A DNA stretch of 64,000 nt from Aphanomyces cochlioides (lineage: Eukaryota; Oomycota; Saprolegniomycetes; Saprolegniales; Verrucalvaceae). Positions 15,101 to 24,596 of the stretch are shown in pieces. Within the stretch, counting starts at the first letter, position 1. Each line of letters opens with the position of its first letter. The position numbers and the translations under genes were made by a program. The notes under the pieces were generated by a model. It was not told the DNA's origin. It did no database searches and worked only from the letters and a program-made list of their open reading frames with translations. The stretch is taken from assembly GCA_019828595.1 (NCBI GenBank), contig JAHQRK010000011.1:372001-436000 (forward strand), written 5' to 3'.

Positions 15101-15791
15101 AGGTCAATCTTCCCGCGGTGGCTGGTTCCTCGTTGTGCAGGATTTGTATCCGTCAGTGGGCCAACTTGGAGACGCGTACAAAGAACACGGCGAAGGCGGT
15201 CTTTCCGAGTGGCAGCTTGTCGTGACAAACACTGCGGGCACGACGATGCAGTACTACATGGCTCTGACAGCGAGAGTGAGTACAATTCCAAAGTATGGCG
15301 ATCTGCTTGTCGACATTACCGAGAGAGAAACAGACTACCTCGATTCAGACATCAACAACTACCTTGACCCGACTGAAGCGAAGCAGTACTTGACGACATA
15401 CTGGCCCAATTTTATCTACTTGAGTCCCTTTGTTCAATATCGAGTCCTCCAAGACGTCCTCGACACGTATGCGACGACAGGACGCCTCAAAGTTGTCGGA
15501 CAGCAAGGCCAACTGCGTTGGATTGCCGAAACGTGTGAAGGCTGCACGATGCCTCCAACCCACCTCGAACTCTACAACTCAGCAACTGTCGCTGAGCGCC
15601 AGCATATCCTCTCCAAGTCCAGGACTGTGCAGTACATCCCCAGCACCACATTTGTCGGGATGGATGATTTCACGTACATCTCGTCAGTCAACGAGCAAGA
15701 CATTCAAGGTCTTGTCCGCATTCAAGTCCTCAATTGCCGCGATCCATCGTGTGTCTATGATCTCTACATGACAAAATGTGCGAAGCCGTGA
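173..15791 (+). CDS. Giant secreted multidomain surface protein (about 5,096 aa, 8 exons)
   Basis: Proposed exons are 173-301, 344-638, 707-1903, 1948-11944, 11992-13418, 13462-13783, 13824-14228 and 14273-15791; the seven introns are 40-68 nt and the exon sum is exactly 5,097 codons. The N-terminus is a signal peptide (hydrophobic WMIWWLVFLLVHA). About 20 copies follow of an Ig/cadherin-like repeat with signature PDGxYxxGxxI, FSxPVxVTGTPxL and YTVxxGD, ending in a TLPxPG turn; this repeat type is common in long adhesins. Several copies of a Cys-containing insert of about 90 aa occur near 4.66-5.68, 6.47 and 14.35 kb. Two propeller-like tracts with repeated AWQE or AWxE motifs lie near residues 1000-1370 and 2385-2770. 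Two YHYH domains (GYAMDGFPV, DECNG, CF) cover about residues 3925-4320. Then come an F5/8C domain (NLALQGIATQSS ... WWQL) near 4540-4640, a P-domain-like segment near 4830-4920 and a cadherin-like end (FVGMDDFTY). There is no C-terminal membrane anchor. Cell-surface or matrix adhesion is inferred. Confidence 0.85.
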
Positions 15792-15843
15792 TAGATATAG
15801 AAACTAGAAGCAGATTCCTGCTATTTTGACTTTTTAAAACACA

Positions 15844-16509
15844 TCAAGCATCTTCCTGGGCGATTTGTCGCAAAGCATGTTCAAAGACCTCGGGAGGTTG
15901 ACCGCCAGAGATCAAATGCTTGTCGTTAATGATCACAGCAGGCACGCCGTTGATGTTTAGCGAACGCCACTTGGCTTCAGCTTGTTTGACTTCCCGAGCG
16001 AATGCACCCGTGGAAAGAATCGTGCGAGCTTCTTGTGCGTCAAGACCCGCGGACGTCGCAGCTTCGACGAGAACAGTCTCGGAGCTTGGATCTTTGCCAT
16101 TAGTGAAGTAGTCGGTGAAAAGACCCAACTTGAGCTTGTGTTGGGCTTTAGCGCTCTTAGTGCCAGCCCAGTGGATGAGTCGGTGGGCATCAAACGTGTT
16201 GTAAATACGCGATCGAGCGCCCATAGCGAAGTTAAAGCCAAGTTCTTCACCACGCGCACGAATTCTCTGACGGTTTCCTTCAAATTGAGCGGGTGAGCCG
16301 CCATACTTGCGGACCAAATGCTCGTTGATCTCTTCGCCTTCCTTGACCATGTCGGGGTTGATTTCATACGGCTGAAAGTGGATGTCGGCTTTGACTTCAG
16401 GGAGCTTTGTCAGCGCCTTTTCGAGCGATTTGAGGCCGATGACGCACCAAGGACACGATACATCCGAGACAAAGTCGATCTTGAGCAACGCTTTCTTGAC
16501 GGCAGCCAT
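15844..16509 (-). CDS. DsbA-family thioredoxin-like oxidoreductase (FrnE/HCCA-isomerase type)
   Basis: A single-exon gene of 221 aa. The active-site motif C-P-W-C lies at residues 19-22 after the first beta strand (KIDFVSDVSCPWC). The helical insertion and the late GVPAVII segment, which holds the cis-proline opposite the active site, match the DsbA / 2-hydroxychromene-2-carboxylate isomerase family. Length is normal for the family and there is no signal peptide, so it is probably cytosolic. Thiol-disulphide oxidoreductase or GSH-dependent activity is inferred from family. It is convergent with the giant gene, with only 52 bases between the stop codons. A decayed copy of its 5' end lies about 0.8 kb away at 17176-17336. 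Confidence 0.88.
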   Translation of the reverse strand: MAAVKKALLKIDFVSDVSCPWCVIGLKSLEKALTKLPEVKADIHFQPYEINPDMVKEGEEINEHLVRKYGGSPAQFEGNRQRIRARGEELGFNFAMGARSRIYNTFDAHRLIHWAGTKSAKAQHKLKLGLFTDYFTNGKDPSSETVLVEAATSAGLDAQEARTILSTGAFAREVKQAEAKWRSLNINGVPAVIINDKHLISGGQPPEVFEHALRQIAQEDA

Positions 16510-16584
16510 CGTTTTCCAAACTGATCTCTGGATGACATCACCTGATTACGCAATCATAACCAAAACGAATCACATAAACTGTTC

Positions 16585-16619
16585 TGATTGGATAGTATAT
16601 TTATAATTTTAGCCAATCA
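16585..16619. promoter_or_regulatory. Spaced inverted CCAAT pair upstream of the DsbA-like gene
   Basis: TGATTGG at 16585-16591 faces CCAATCA at 16613-16619 across an AT-rich spacer, 76 bases upstream of the ATG at 16509. The same 34-35-base module recurs at 18793-18826 and 20037-20070. Confidence 0.4.
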
Positions 16620-16897
16620 TTTTTCTCAAATGATAAATGCACTTGATTACGCAGTCCGATATCAAACTCGTAAACATATGACGTAAGCTTTTTCGTGGAT
16701 CCGAAGTTCGGATCCTCTGTTGCGAAAACTATGGCTGCCACGAGTTGTATGCATCCGTCTTGGTGGACGGTTGTCGTGAGACTGGATTGTATAATCATGT
16801 CGTTGATTGCAATGAGAGCGGTTCGAGCCAAGTTGACGTTGATATCAATGACTCCATCGAGCCAAAGCCGTCATGTTAGTATTGGGCGAATTTGGAT

Positions 16898-17170
16898 GGG
16901 TAAATCTCACGATCGTGCCACTCGGCACACAATTTCTCAAAATCGTGCCAATTTTTGCTCAAATCGTGCCTCTGCACATAGTAAGCCGAAACACTGGCAA
17001 TCGAGCAAAGCATTTCGAAGGCTTGTACCGGGGAGGAGTCTTTTTTGGGCCTCTCATTTCAGTAGCCTAAAGGTGCCAGAAAGAATTTGCTTTAATCGAG
17101 GGGTAAATATAACTTCAGCATACGATTGTGAGAAATTGTGTGCCGAGTGGCACGATATTGAGATTTACCC
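16898..17170. mobile_element. 273-bp MITE with 42-bp terminal inverted repeats and 9-bp target duplication
   Basis: The ends are 42-base inverted repeats beginning GGGTAAATCTCA that differ at two positions. The element is flanked on both sides by the direct repeat AATTTGGAT (16889-16897 and 17171-17179). Long inverted repeats and a 9-bp duplication are typical of Mutator-like elements. It has no coding capacity, so it is non-autonomous. The near-identical ends and intact duplication suggest a fairly recent insertion. Confidence 0.85.
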
Positions 17171-17175
17171 AATTT

Positions 17176-17336
17176 GGATTGAGCTCAAACGGTTGAAAGT
17201 GGATGTCCGCTTTGACTCCAGGGAGTTTCGTCAGAGCTTTTTCGAGCGACTTGAGTCCAAGGACGCACTATGGACACAATACATCAGAGACAAAATCGAT
17301 CTAACGTTAGAGCAAAGCTCTCTTGACAGCGGCCAT
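17176..17336 (-). pseudogene. Truncated, stop-containing copy of the DsbA-like gene 5' end
   Basis: Read on the minus strand from an ATG at 17336, the segment matches about the first 55 codons of the intact gene at 15844-16509 (MAAVKRALL, then IDFVSDV, GLKSLEKALTKLP, VKADIHFQP). It carries a short insertion with stop codons after codon 9, and the tryptophan codon of the CPWC active site is now a stop. The copy ends where the MITE target duplication begins. It is a duplication relic, not a gene. Confidence 0.85.
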
Positions 17337-17352
17337 CGTTTTCCAAAATGAT

Positions 17353-18792
17353 ATTGATCTGTGAATCTTGATGAAATCATAAGCTCAACGTTCAATTTGA
17401 TTGGCTGATGTGGTTTATTTTGACCAATCCTATCGCTCTTTTGTATGCTGGATGACAATAACGTACAGGACAACAAGAATTATCCAATGAAAATTCAGTG
17501 GGTACATTTGTTACATATGATTGGCTTAAAATTGATATTCTTTACCAACTATTTTCTAAGGCTGTGATTTCAAATCGTCACTACAAGCACCTCAAACAAC
17601 TTGAACCAAGCATTTTCTTTATCTAGTACAGATAATTAAGAGTATATCGAGGTACGACATTGGAAATGATTTGAACCTCGATACAAGCACTGTGGGACTC
17701 CACACTTACTGCTTGTGAATGGGTGAATATATGTATTGTGATTTCTATTGTCCAAAATTTCAGGCGATATTTCCAATCGCCTGCAAATCGACCAGACGAT
17801 ATGATTGGCTAAAAATAATTTTACTTTCAATTGATTGGCTGAAAACTGACCTAAGCTTGTGTGAAAAAATGCTGGGGGTGGCAAATAATCTCTATGACTC
17901 TGAATGACTTCGCATGGCGACCTCATCTCGTAGAGCATTCCACATTACTCAGCGCTCTTCACGTTGAGCGGAGAGGTCACTGGCCTCGCCAGCGCAGCGA
18001 CAATGCTTCATCGATTTCGTGTACCGTCCTGATCACGACTTCAACAAAGACTCAAAATAACCTTCTAAAATTGATATTTGCATTATATTTCAGAGGTCTG
18101 GCGATTCGTCGGCGATTGATTCAACCAATCGCCGGAGGAAAATTTGAGTAGAACACACAATACGAACTTCGAACCTAAATTGATACATATGATTGGACAA
18201 AAGCCTTAATAATCGAAGTACCACTAGTGCCATAATTCCGTCGTTCCCACTTTGTGAACAGGAAAGTTTCATATTCCACCTATGCTTTGAGCATTCTTAT
18301 CGAGAGACGAGGACCTAGCGCGGGGAAGAGCAAACGCTTTCGACTGATCTCACCTGTTGGCGACTTCTTTGGAATCTACAATTGCACTCAAGGCTGTGAC
18401 AACAACTTTTTCCCGAGGAGACAAACAACAGCATGGGCTATCTCACCTTTCTCACAGCCTTACTTGTCGACATGAATTTCACCCCTGTGTTTGCACGTGA
18501 CGTGACAGCATGCTGAGAGAAAACAAGCACGTATGACTCTCAACTGGTTGGCCTTCAAGCTGAGTTGAATTAAGTGTCACTTACAATCGTGCAGCACGAC
18601 CAACTGGTGGTCAACGCCAAAGAGCGCCCCATGTATCCAATAAACTAGCGCAAGGACTTGCCGGCATCCTCATGGAGCCTCGAAGAGTGCTCATTGCTGA
18701 GAGATCTGGCGATCCGGTCGTGAGCTTGAAATTGTGTCCAACGCGCTTATGATTTTACAAGTGAATCTTGTTCAGTGTGAGATATTTCAATT
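17353..18792. other. Intergenic region without a supported gene
   Basis: This is AT-rich DNA with scattered ATTGGCT motifs. Open frames here are short, lack family signatures and have no plausible splice continuation. No RNA gene or inverted-repeat element was recognised. Confidence 0.5.
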
Positions 18793-18826
18793 TGATTGGA
18801 TAGAGAATGATGTAATTAGCCAATCA
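18793..18826. promoter_or_regulatory. Spaced inverted CCAAT pair upstream of the GNAT-like gene
   Basis: TGATTGG (18793-18799) and CCAATCA (18820-18826) frame a 20-base AT-rich spacer, 66 bases before the ATG at 18893. The geometry matches the copies at 16585 and 20037. Confidence 0.4.
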
Positions 18827-18892
18827 GAGTCGCTCATATGTTGTTAGTACAATCAATCAACCACTACGTCATTCAAATTTACGACGACCACC

Positions 18893-19720
18893 ATGGATTC
18901 GAACTATGAGCTGATCGATCTCTACCATGCATACGATGCCGCTCTGCTTGACAGGTTCTACATGGATGTGTTAGAGCCATGCTTTGGTGTCTCCCCTGAC
19001 GGTACGCTTGATATTTGATTTTGGCAGTGAGTAATGTGCTCGGTAGGACTCGAATCTGTTGGTGCAATGCATCGCCAGCTTGCCCATGGCAACCATGCTC
19101 CAAATGCAGCACACGTGCTCCATATTGCAGTCGTGAAAGACAAAACAACGGGCGTTATCGTCGCTGGGGTGAGCTTTGAGTACTACAAGCGAAGCAATTG
19201 TGGCTTGGTTGCGTATATGGCGACCAACCCAAATATCGATACCCGTGGAAAGAACCTTGGTGTATGCCTTGCAGCCCATTGTGCCGATGTGATCATTCCA
19301 TACGAAGCTCAGCGCCACGGTTATACGTACTGCGATGCTGCGTTTGTTGAATCCAATTCGGATTCCGTCGAGCATGATACAATGGTCCCAGCACACCGAA
19401 GATCCATTCTCGCCACCAAGATAGGCATCCGATACCTTGCCTTCGACTATGTCACCCCGCGGCTCGAGTCCGGCAAACAAAAGTGCCGCCACATGTATCT
19501 TGGTGTTGAAACGCGATTTTGCCTTCGAGAAGACGGGAAAGACATTGGCATGGACAGCTCGATCGTCGCTGCCTTCTTGATTGATTATTACAACGTAGCC
19601 ATGGGAAGTGAAGCTGCTGCGTGTGACATTGACATCCAGCGACAGCTCAAATGGCTCGCGGCACACCCAGTCGTGCCACTCATAGAGACGACTGCATTCC
19701 AGCCTATAGCCAAACTATAA
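18893..19720 (+). CDS. GNAT-like N-acetyltransferase family protein
   Basis: Two exons (18893-19001 and 19047-19720) joined by a 45-nt intron give 260 aa. The start was chosen because MDSNYELIDLYHAYD runs straight through the splice into VSPDG-LESVGAMHRQL. The central part has the GNAT-like order of a beta hairpin (HIAVVKDKTTGVIVAGVSF), then GLVAYMATNP, then RGKNLGVCLAAHC, resembling the acetyl-CoA-binding RGxGxG/A loop. Such proteins are typical of uncharacterised oomycete GNAT-like families, so the substrate is unknown. No signal peptide or TM segment is seen. The motif-level assignment is moderate; an unrelated alpha/beta fold is possible. Confidence 0.65.
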
Positions 19721-20288
19721 ATTATATCAAACTTCCAATCTCCTGCCCTTGTCTTGCGTTCCCATTCTTGTTGGAGGTGAATTCTTGACCATCAGCTGAT
19801 GATACTTCACATGTCGTCGGGTCGACAAAGAATGTCAATCATGGGGAAATTCTAAATTTAGACCAGTTGTCTCAAGTCATTCATGAGCTAATTTAAATCC
19901 CTTTGGCCATCAACCAAATAGCTACGCGAAACCCGATGGAACTTTAAAGCCATGCGTGCTTTGTTTTATTCCCAAGCGGTCAATATAAGCTTAACGTTAC
20001 CCTTCATGGCTTACTCCTACACAGGTTTTCAACATTTGATTGGTTGTAATTTTACTATTTTAGCCAATCATTGTGAATTAAGACCAAATTTATGGCTAAG
20101 GAGGATAAACTTCCTGCAATCTACCACACGATGTCTAAAGAACTCTATGGCTTTACTGCTTTTAGCCACTCATCTTCTTATTGTAGTCGTTCTGTTGCAT
20201 TGTCGGGCTCCAATTAACTTGGATTCATGGCATGACGAAAATCCGGATAATTCCATGAGTTATACGGATATCGAACTTTGCAGTGAAA
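19721..20288. other. Intergenic region upstream of MCM4 with a CCAAT pair
   Basis: AT-rich, with no supported gene. The third copy of the TGATTGG...CCAATCA module lies at 20037-20070. ATCCGGATAA occurs near 20240 and again just before the MCM4 ATG. Confidence 0.5.
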
Positions 20289-20300
20289 TTTGGCGGGAAA
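20289..20300 (+). promoter_or_regulatory. E2F-type site in the MCM4 promoter
   Basis: The 12-mer TTTGGCGGGAAA matches the E2F/DP consensus exactly and ends 17 bases before the MCM4 ATG. MCM genes are classical E2F targets in animals and plants. That E2F controls this gene is inferred from the motif and location. Confidence 0.7.
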
Positions 20301-20301
20301 A

Positions 20302-20315
20302 GTTATCCGGATAAC
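20302..20315. promoter_or_regulatory. Perfect 14-bp palindrome before the MCM4 start codon
   Basis: GTTATCCGGATAAC is a perfect palindrome between the E2F-type site and the ATG at 20317. Its core TATCCGGATA also occurs at 40943-40952, in the divergent promoter of the BBS6-like and poly(A) polymerase genes. It could be a site for a dimeric factor or part of a core promoter. Confidence 0.35.
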
Positions 20316-20316
20316 C

Positions 20317-23300
20317 ATGGACAGCAACCTGTCGCCGCCGGCGACGCCTCCGTCGAGTCCGCTCCAGCAGACAGAAAATGAGCAGAATACGATGCCGATT
20401 CCGCAAACTCCACCGCCTAGTCCACTTGTAAATGAAACTGCTGCAGCTACTGCTCAGCTTCCATCGACACCGCCGTCGAGTCCGATCCAGCAGACTGAAG
20501 ATGAGCCAAACACAATGCCGATTCCACAGACGCCGCCGTCCAGTCCGCTTGTAAATGAAAGCGCCAATGCAAATAATGCGCTTCCATCAACACCGCCGTC
20601 AAGTCCATTGAGACCGCAGCAGTCCAATGACCTCCCTGCGACTCCTCCATCGAGTCCTTTATCTCCGCTCGAAGCATCCCAACGCCCAAGAATGCGAACC
20701 CCAGCCACACCTCCATCACCATCTTCGTTTTCTCAACCATCTGTGTCCATTTCAGCCACAGCGGATCCACAAAACACGTATCAAGATTACTCAGCGTCCA
20801 TCGATGCGACTCCATTGCCTCGATATCTTGGACGATACGCTGAAGGCGACATTAATGTCGGACTGCATCGATCTCTTCCACGTGGAGATTTAGGCCGATC
20901 TCAAGTCCGACTCGATATTCCTCCCGCATCAGCATCAGCAGATGTCAGTCCACCATCTTCGCCAATGTCCGATTCAACCATGCGGCGGCGACTACCAACA
21001 GCTCCAGCTTCTCCAGGATCAGTCAGTCTAGCGCCACAAGAAAACGAAGCATATGTCCAACCGACGGCTGAGCAAGCTTACTCCAATGCAGTCGTGTGGG
21101 GCACGAACGTGAGTGTCTCTGACAGCATGAAAGTCTTTCGCATTTTTCTCCAAGAGTTTAATCCACAAGAGTTGGCCATCAGTGACGAAAGCTATTACCG
21201 CAAAGTGCTCCGTCAGCTCCAATTGACGCAAGACAGCGTGTTCAACCTCGACTGCCAGCATTTGCTCCAGTTCAATAGCGACACGACCAAGTTGTACTCC
21301 CAACTCCTCCATTTCCCCCAAGTCTTGATTCGAATTCTCGACATGGTGGTCCAAGATGTCTACAAACAACTCTATCCAGAAGACAATGACGCTGTAAGCC
21401 TGCTAGTCCTTCTCTACTTTGCACTGAGCCTTGTGAACTTTGTAGGCGCGGATCCAAGTGCGGCCATTCAATTTGAAAGAAGTCCAAGCAATGCGCAACT
21501 TGAATCCCAGTGATATTGATCAACTTGTCGCTCTTCGTGGCATGATCACGCGGTGTTCGTCGGTCATTCCAGATTTGAAAATGGCCTTCTTTCGATGCAC
21601 AATGTGCCATGCCACAGTCGAAGTCGAATTGGATCGTGGTCGCATTGACGAACCATCGGTACGCCGCTTCTTTCCCAGCCTTCCAAAAATTTACAACTTG
21701 GCGGAAACTAGGTTTGCAGCCACTGTCAGACGCGCAACTCGATGGAAATCATGCACAACCGCTGTGCTTTCACTGACAAGCAGCTTGTCAAGATGCAGGA
21801 AACCCCAGATGCGATTCCAGAAGGCGAGACACCTTACACCGTAGCCATTTTTCCAATTCCTCGTATTGATGGTGTTGTTTTCTAGGTCATGCTCTTTTGC
21901 TTTGACGACTTAGTCGACGATGTCCGCCCCGGTGATAAAATTGAAGTCACTGGCATTTACCGCGCCGTGCCACTTCGAGCTACCATCAAGCAGCGAGTCG
22001 TCAAGTCAGTCTTCAAGACATACATTGACGTCGTGCATTTCCGCCGAGTGGATGAACTCTACGACCAAAACTCGGGATCTTTCCACGATGAAAATGCTGT
22101 CGATGCTGTCACTCAAGCCAAACTAGGTATTACAATCCTGCCTTGCAATCATGCGTGAAACGATCGACTTAGAGGAATTCCAACGAATCGCCGCAGATCC
22201 ACTTGTGTATGAGAACTTGTCGCATTCGCTTGCGCCGTCCATTTGGGAACTCGATGACGTCAAGAAAGGTTTTCTCCATCTCGCCGTGGCATTTTCAACT
22301 CGACTGATGTAGGCGTCTTGTGTCAATTATTTGGTGGCACTCGGAAAGATTCCCAACGCAGCGATGGTCAGAAGAAACAAACTCGTTCAGACTTGAATGT
22401 GTTGCTCTGTGGTGATCCTGGCACATCCAAATCACAGCTCTTGTCGTATGTGCACAAGCTAGCCCCTCGTGGGATCTACACGAGTGGCAAAGGCAGTTCT
22501 GCTGTCGGTCTCACTGCCTCTGTTATTCGCGACATGGAAACTGGCGACTTGGTTCTCGAGTCTGGTGCTTTGGTGCTCTCTGACGAGGGCATTTGCTGCA
22601 TTGATGAGTTCGACAAGATGAGTGATTCCGCTCGAAGCGTGCTCCACGAAGTCATGGAACAGCAGACAGTCTCCATTGCCAAAGCTGGCATCATTTGCTC
22701 GCTCAATGCTCGCGCATCGATTTTGGCATCAGCAAATCCGATCGAATCGAGATACAATCCAGCCAAAAGCGTGATTGAAAACATCAACATCCTCCCCACG
22801 CTTCTCTCTCGGTGAGCTTATCTTCATGCGATCGATGTCCATGACGGAAGTGTGTAGGTTTGATTTGATTTATTTGATTCTGGATCGGCCAAATGCCGAC
22901 TCGGACCGCCAACTCGCTCGACATATTGTATCGATGTACTACGACTCGTACTCGATCCGTGCCAACACAAGGACGTCGGAAGTCTTGCCCATGTCTCTCC
23001 TCTCGGAATACATTGCTTATGCCAAGAAACACATTCATCCGAAACTGACAGAAGCTGCTGCTGCCGATTTGGTCGCGGGGTACTTGGAACTCCGACGCAT
23101 GGGCTCGAATCGTAAAAATATTACAGCAACGCCACGGCAATTGGAATCGCTCATTCGTATCGCGGAAGCACTGGCCAGGATGAAACTCAGTGAAACAGGT
23201 GCATCGCCCCATCTTGTATGTCGTCTCAACGAAAACTTTTAGTCACCCCACGTGAAGTGAAAGAAGCGCTTCGACTGATGCACGTTGCAACTCAAAAAGC

Positions 23301-23583
23301 TGCCATGGATCCTCGCACGGGCACGATCGATATGGATATGATCACAACAGGCCTTGCGACTCTTGACCGCGAGACGCTACAAAATCTGGTCCAGGATCTG
23401 AAATCCATCCTCGAGGGGGATGGGGGCTCGGTCTCCCTGGGCGAAGCCAAACGCAAGCTCGACGAAGCGCGCAGTGCAGAGACTCGGGCGACCGACTTCC
23501 AATCCGCCGTTCGGCTCTTAGAAGATGAAGGCGTCGTCCAAGTCACGCATGGCGTGCTGCGACTTGTTGACCATCGCGCTTGA
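20317..23583 (+). CDS. MCM4: DNA replication licensing factor MCM4 (978 aa, 8 exons)
   Basis: Exons 20317-21393, 21446-21658, 21712-21840, 21886-22126, 22173-22268, 22313-22811, 22858-23198 and 23243-23583 add to 979 codons. The disordered N-terminal 230 aa is full of TPPSSP-type S/T-P sites, likely CDK/DDK targets as in other MCM4 proteins. [11 protein letters not shown] follows, then a C-x2-C...C-x2-C zinc finger split by an intron, the [16 protein letters not shown] segment, Walker A GDPGTSKS (near residue 620), Walker [10 protein letters not shown] and the LLSRFDL arginine finger. The C-terminus forms a winged helix. MCM4 is one of six subunits of the MCM2-7 helicase that unwinds DNA at nuclear replication origins. 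An E2F-type site lies directly upstream. Length is close to the family norm and no damage is seen. Confidence 0.96.
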
Positions 23584-24596
23584 TGTAATCCAAGCTGTAA
23601 CTTCGCAATCATCGACGCAGAAAAAAAGCCAGCGCATTTGACTTGATTAAACTATACGTGGTCTTACTTTGGTATATTTCGATTATCATTTTCCAGGAAT
23701 ATCAACACAATTGGTTGGAATCCCAACGTCGCAACGACAACTTTGACAACTTGTGGGTGACAGCGCCGACGACCACTCTAAAGACGGTCTCATGCTCCAC
23801 GCACGGTAGAATACAACCTTGAATGGATCACTCATCCATCTCGACTTCAGACACACCCATCTCCAGCAACTCTTCTGCTTGCTTGACACGTCAGAGTCTC
23901 TCTAAGAGACAGCTGCAGAGGTGGCCATACCTTTGATCTATTCCTACTGTCATTCACCGCATTAAGCTCTCAGGGATGCAAGCGGTCGTCCAAGCAGCAC
24001 TCTCTGGGCGTATTAATCCAATGGTGTCTCCAACGAAGTGGAACAAATTTGCTCCAAATAACCAGACTCGCAGCCTTGTTGACCAAGAAACGTCGTTCTT
24101 CCTCTTGCGTTCTCTCCAGTTGAAGGAAGCAATCACGAACTATGATGGATGCTTCATCTGTCTACAAATGTCCATATTGCCAGCTCCCGTGTCTTTCTCC
24201 CAATTTCTTGAGCTGCCACCTTCAGCTGGTTCAAACATCCATCTCGTGTGTCTTCAATGCTCGACTCGAGTTTTCACTTGGTTTCACTATACTCGCATTT
24301 TTCGTCTGGTCGTGGTTTCTATAGCGAATGGCCCTGCAAAGAATTTACACTTGATTAAAGTATACCATGTCGCCGCGCAGACCATCTAATATCTTCTCTC
24401 CCAGCACCCCGAGATGGGTTTTCACTTGATTTTTGTATACTCTGTGACTCGCGCTCTCCGTTCGACACAATTCACGCTGATTGGTGGATTTCAATGACAA
24501 AATAGTTTGATTGGCTGAAAGTCTGCCATATTACTCGATTACAAACTCGAAAAAGTGACGCACGTCTTTTCTGCCGTTCATTTGCGGATTTCCAAG
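23584..24596. other. Intergenic and promoter region of the first TKL kinase
   Basis: No gene is supported. Three copies of CTTGATTnnnnTATAC occur (about 23642, 24350 and 24425), and ATTGG boxes lie at about 24480 and 24512. A minus-strand frame at 23686-23889 shows no family signature. Confidence 0.45.

Noticed and set aside
16696..16714. 19-bp palindrome-like sequence with two GGATCC sites as an operator
   Set aside because: It is short and isolated, not at a gene start, and no second copy was found in the window.
17153..17351. Plus-strand frame ending in a sequence resembling the antisense of the DsbA gene
   Set aside because: It is the antisense shadow of the decayed DsbA copy; similarity is explained by the minus-strand relic.
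19952..20314. 120-aa plus-strand frame upstream of MCM4
   Set aside because: It has no motifs, overlaps the promoter and CCAAT module and ends at the MCM4 start; probably chance.
20447..20815. Minus-strand Gly/Asp/Val-rich frames in the MCM4 N-terminus
   Set aside because: They are mirror images of the repetitive TPPSSP codons on the plus strand.
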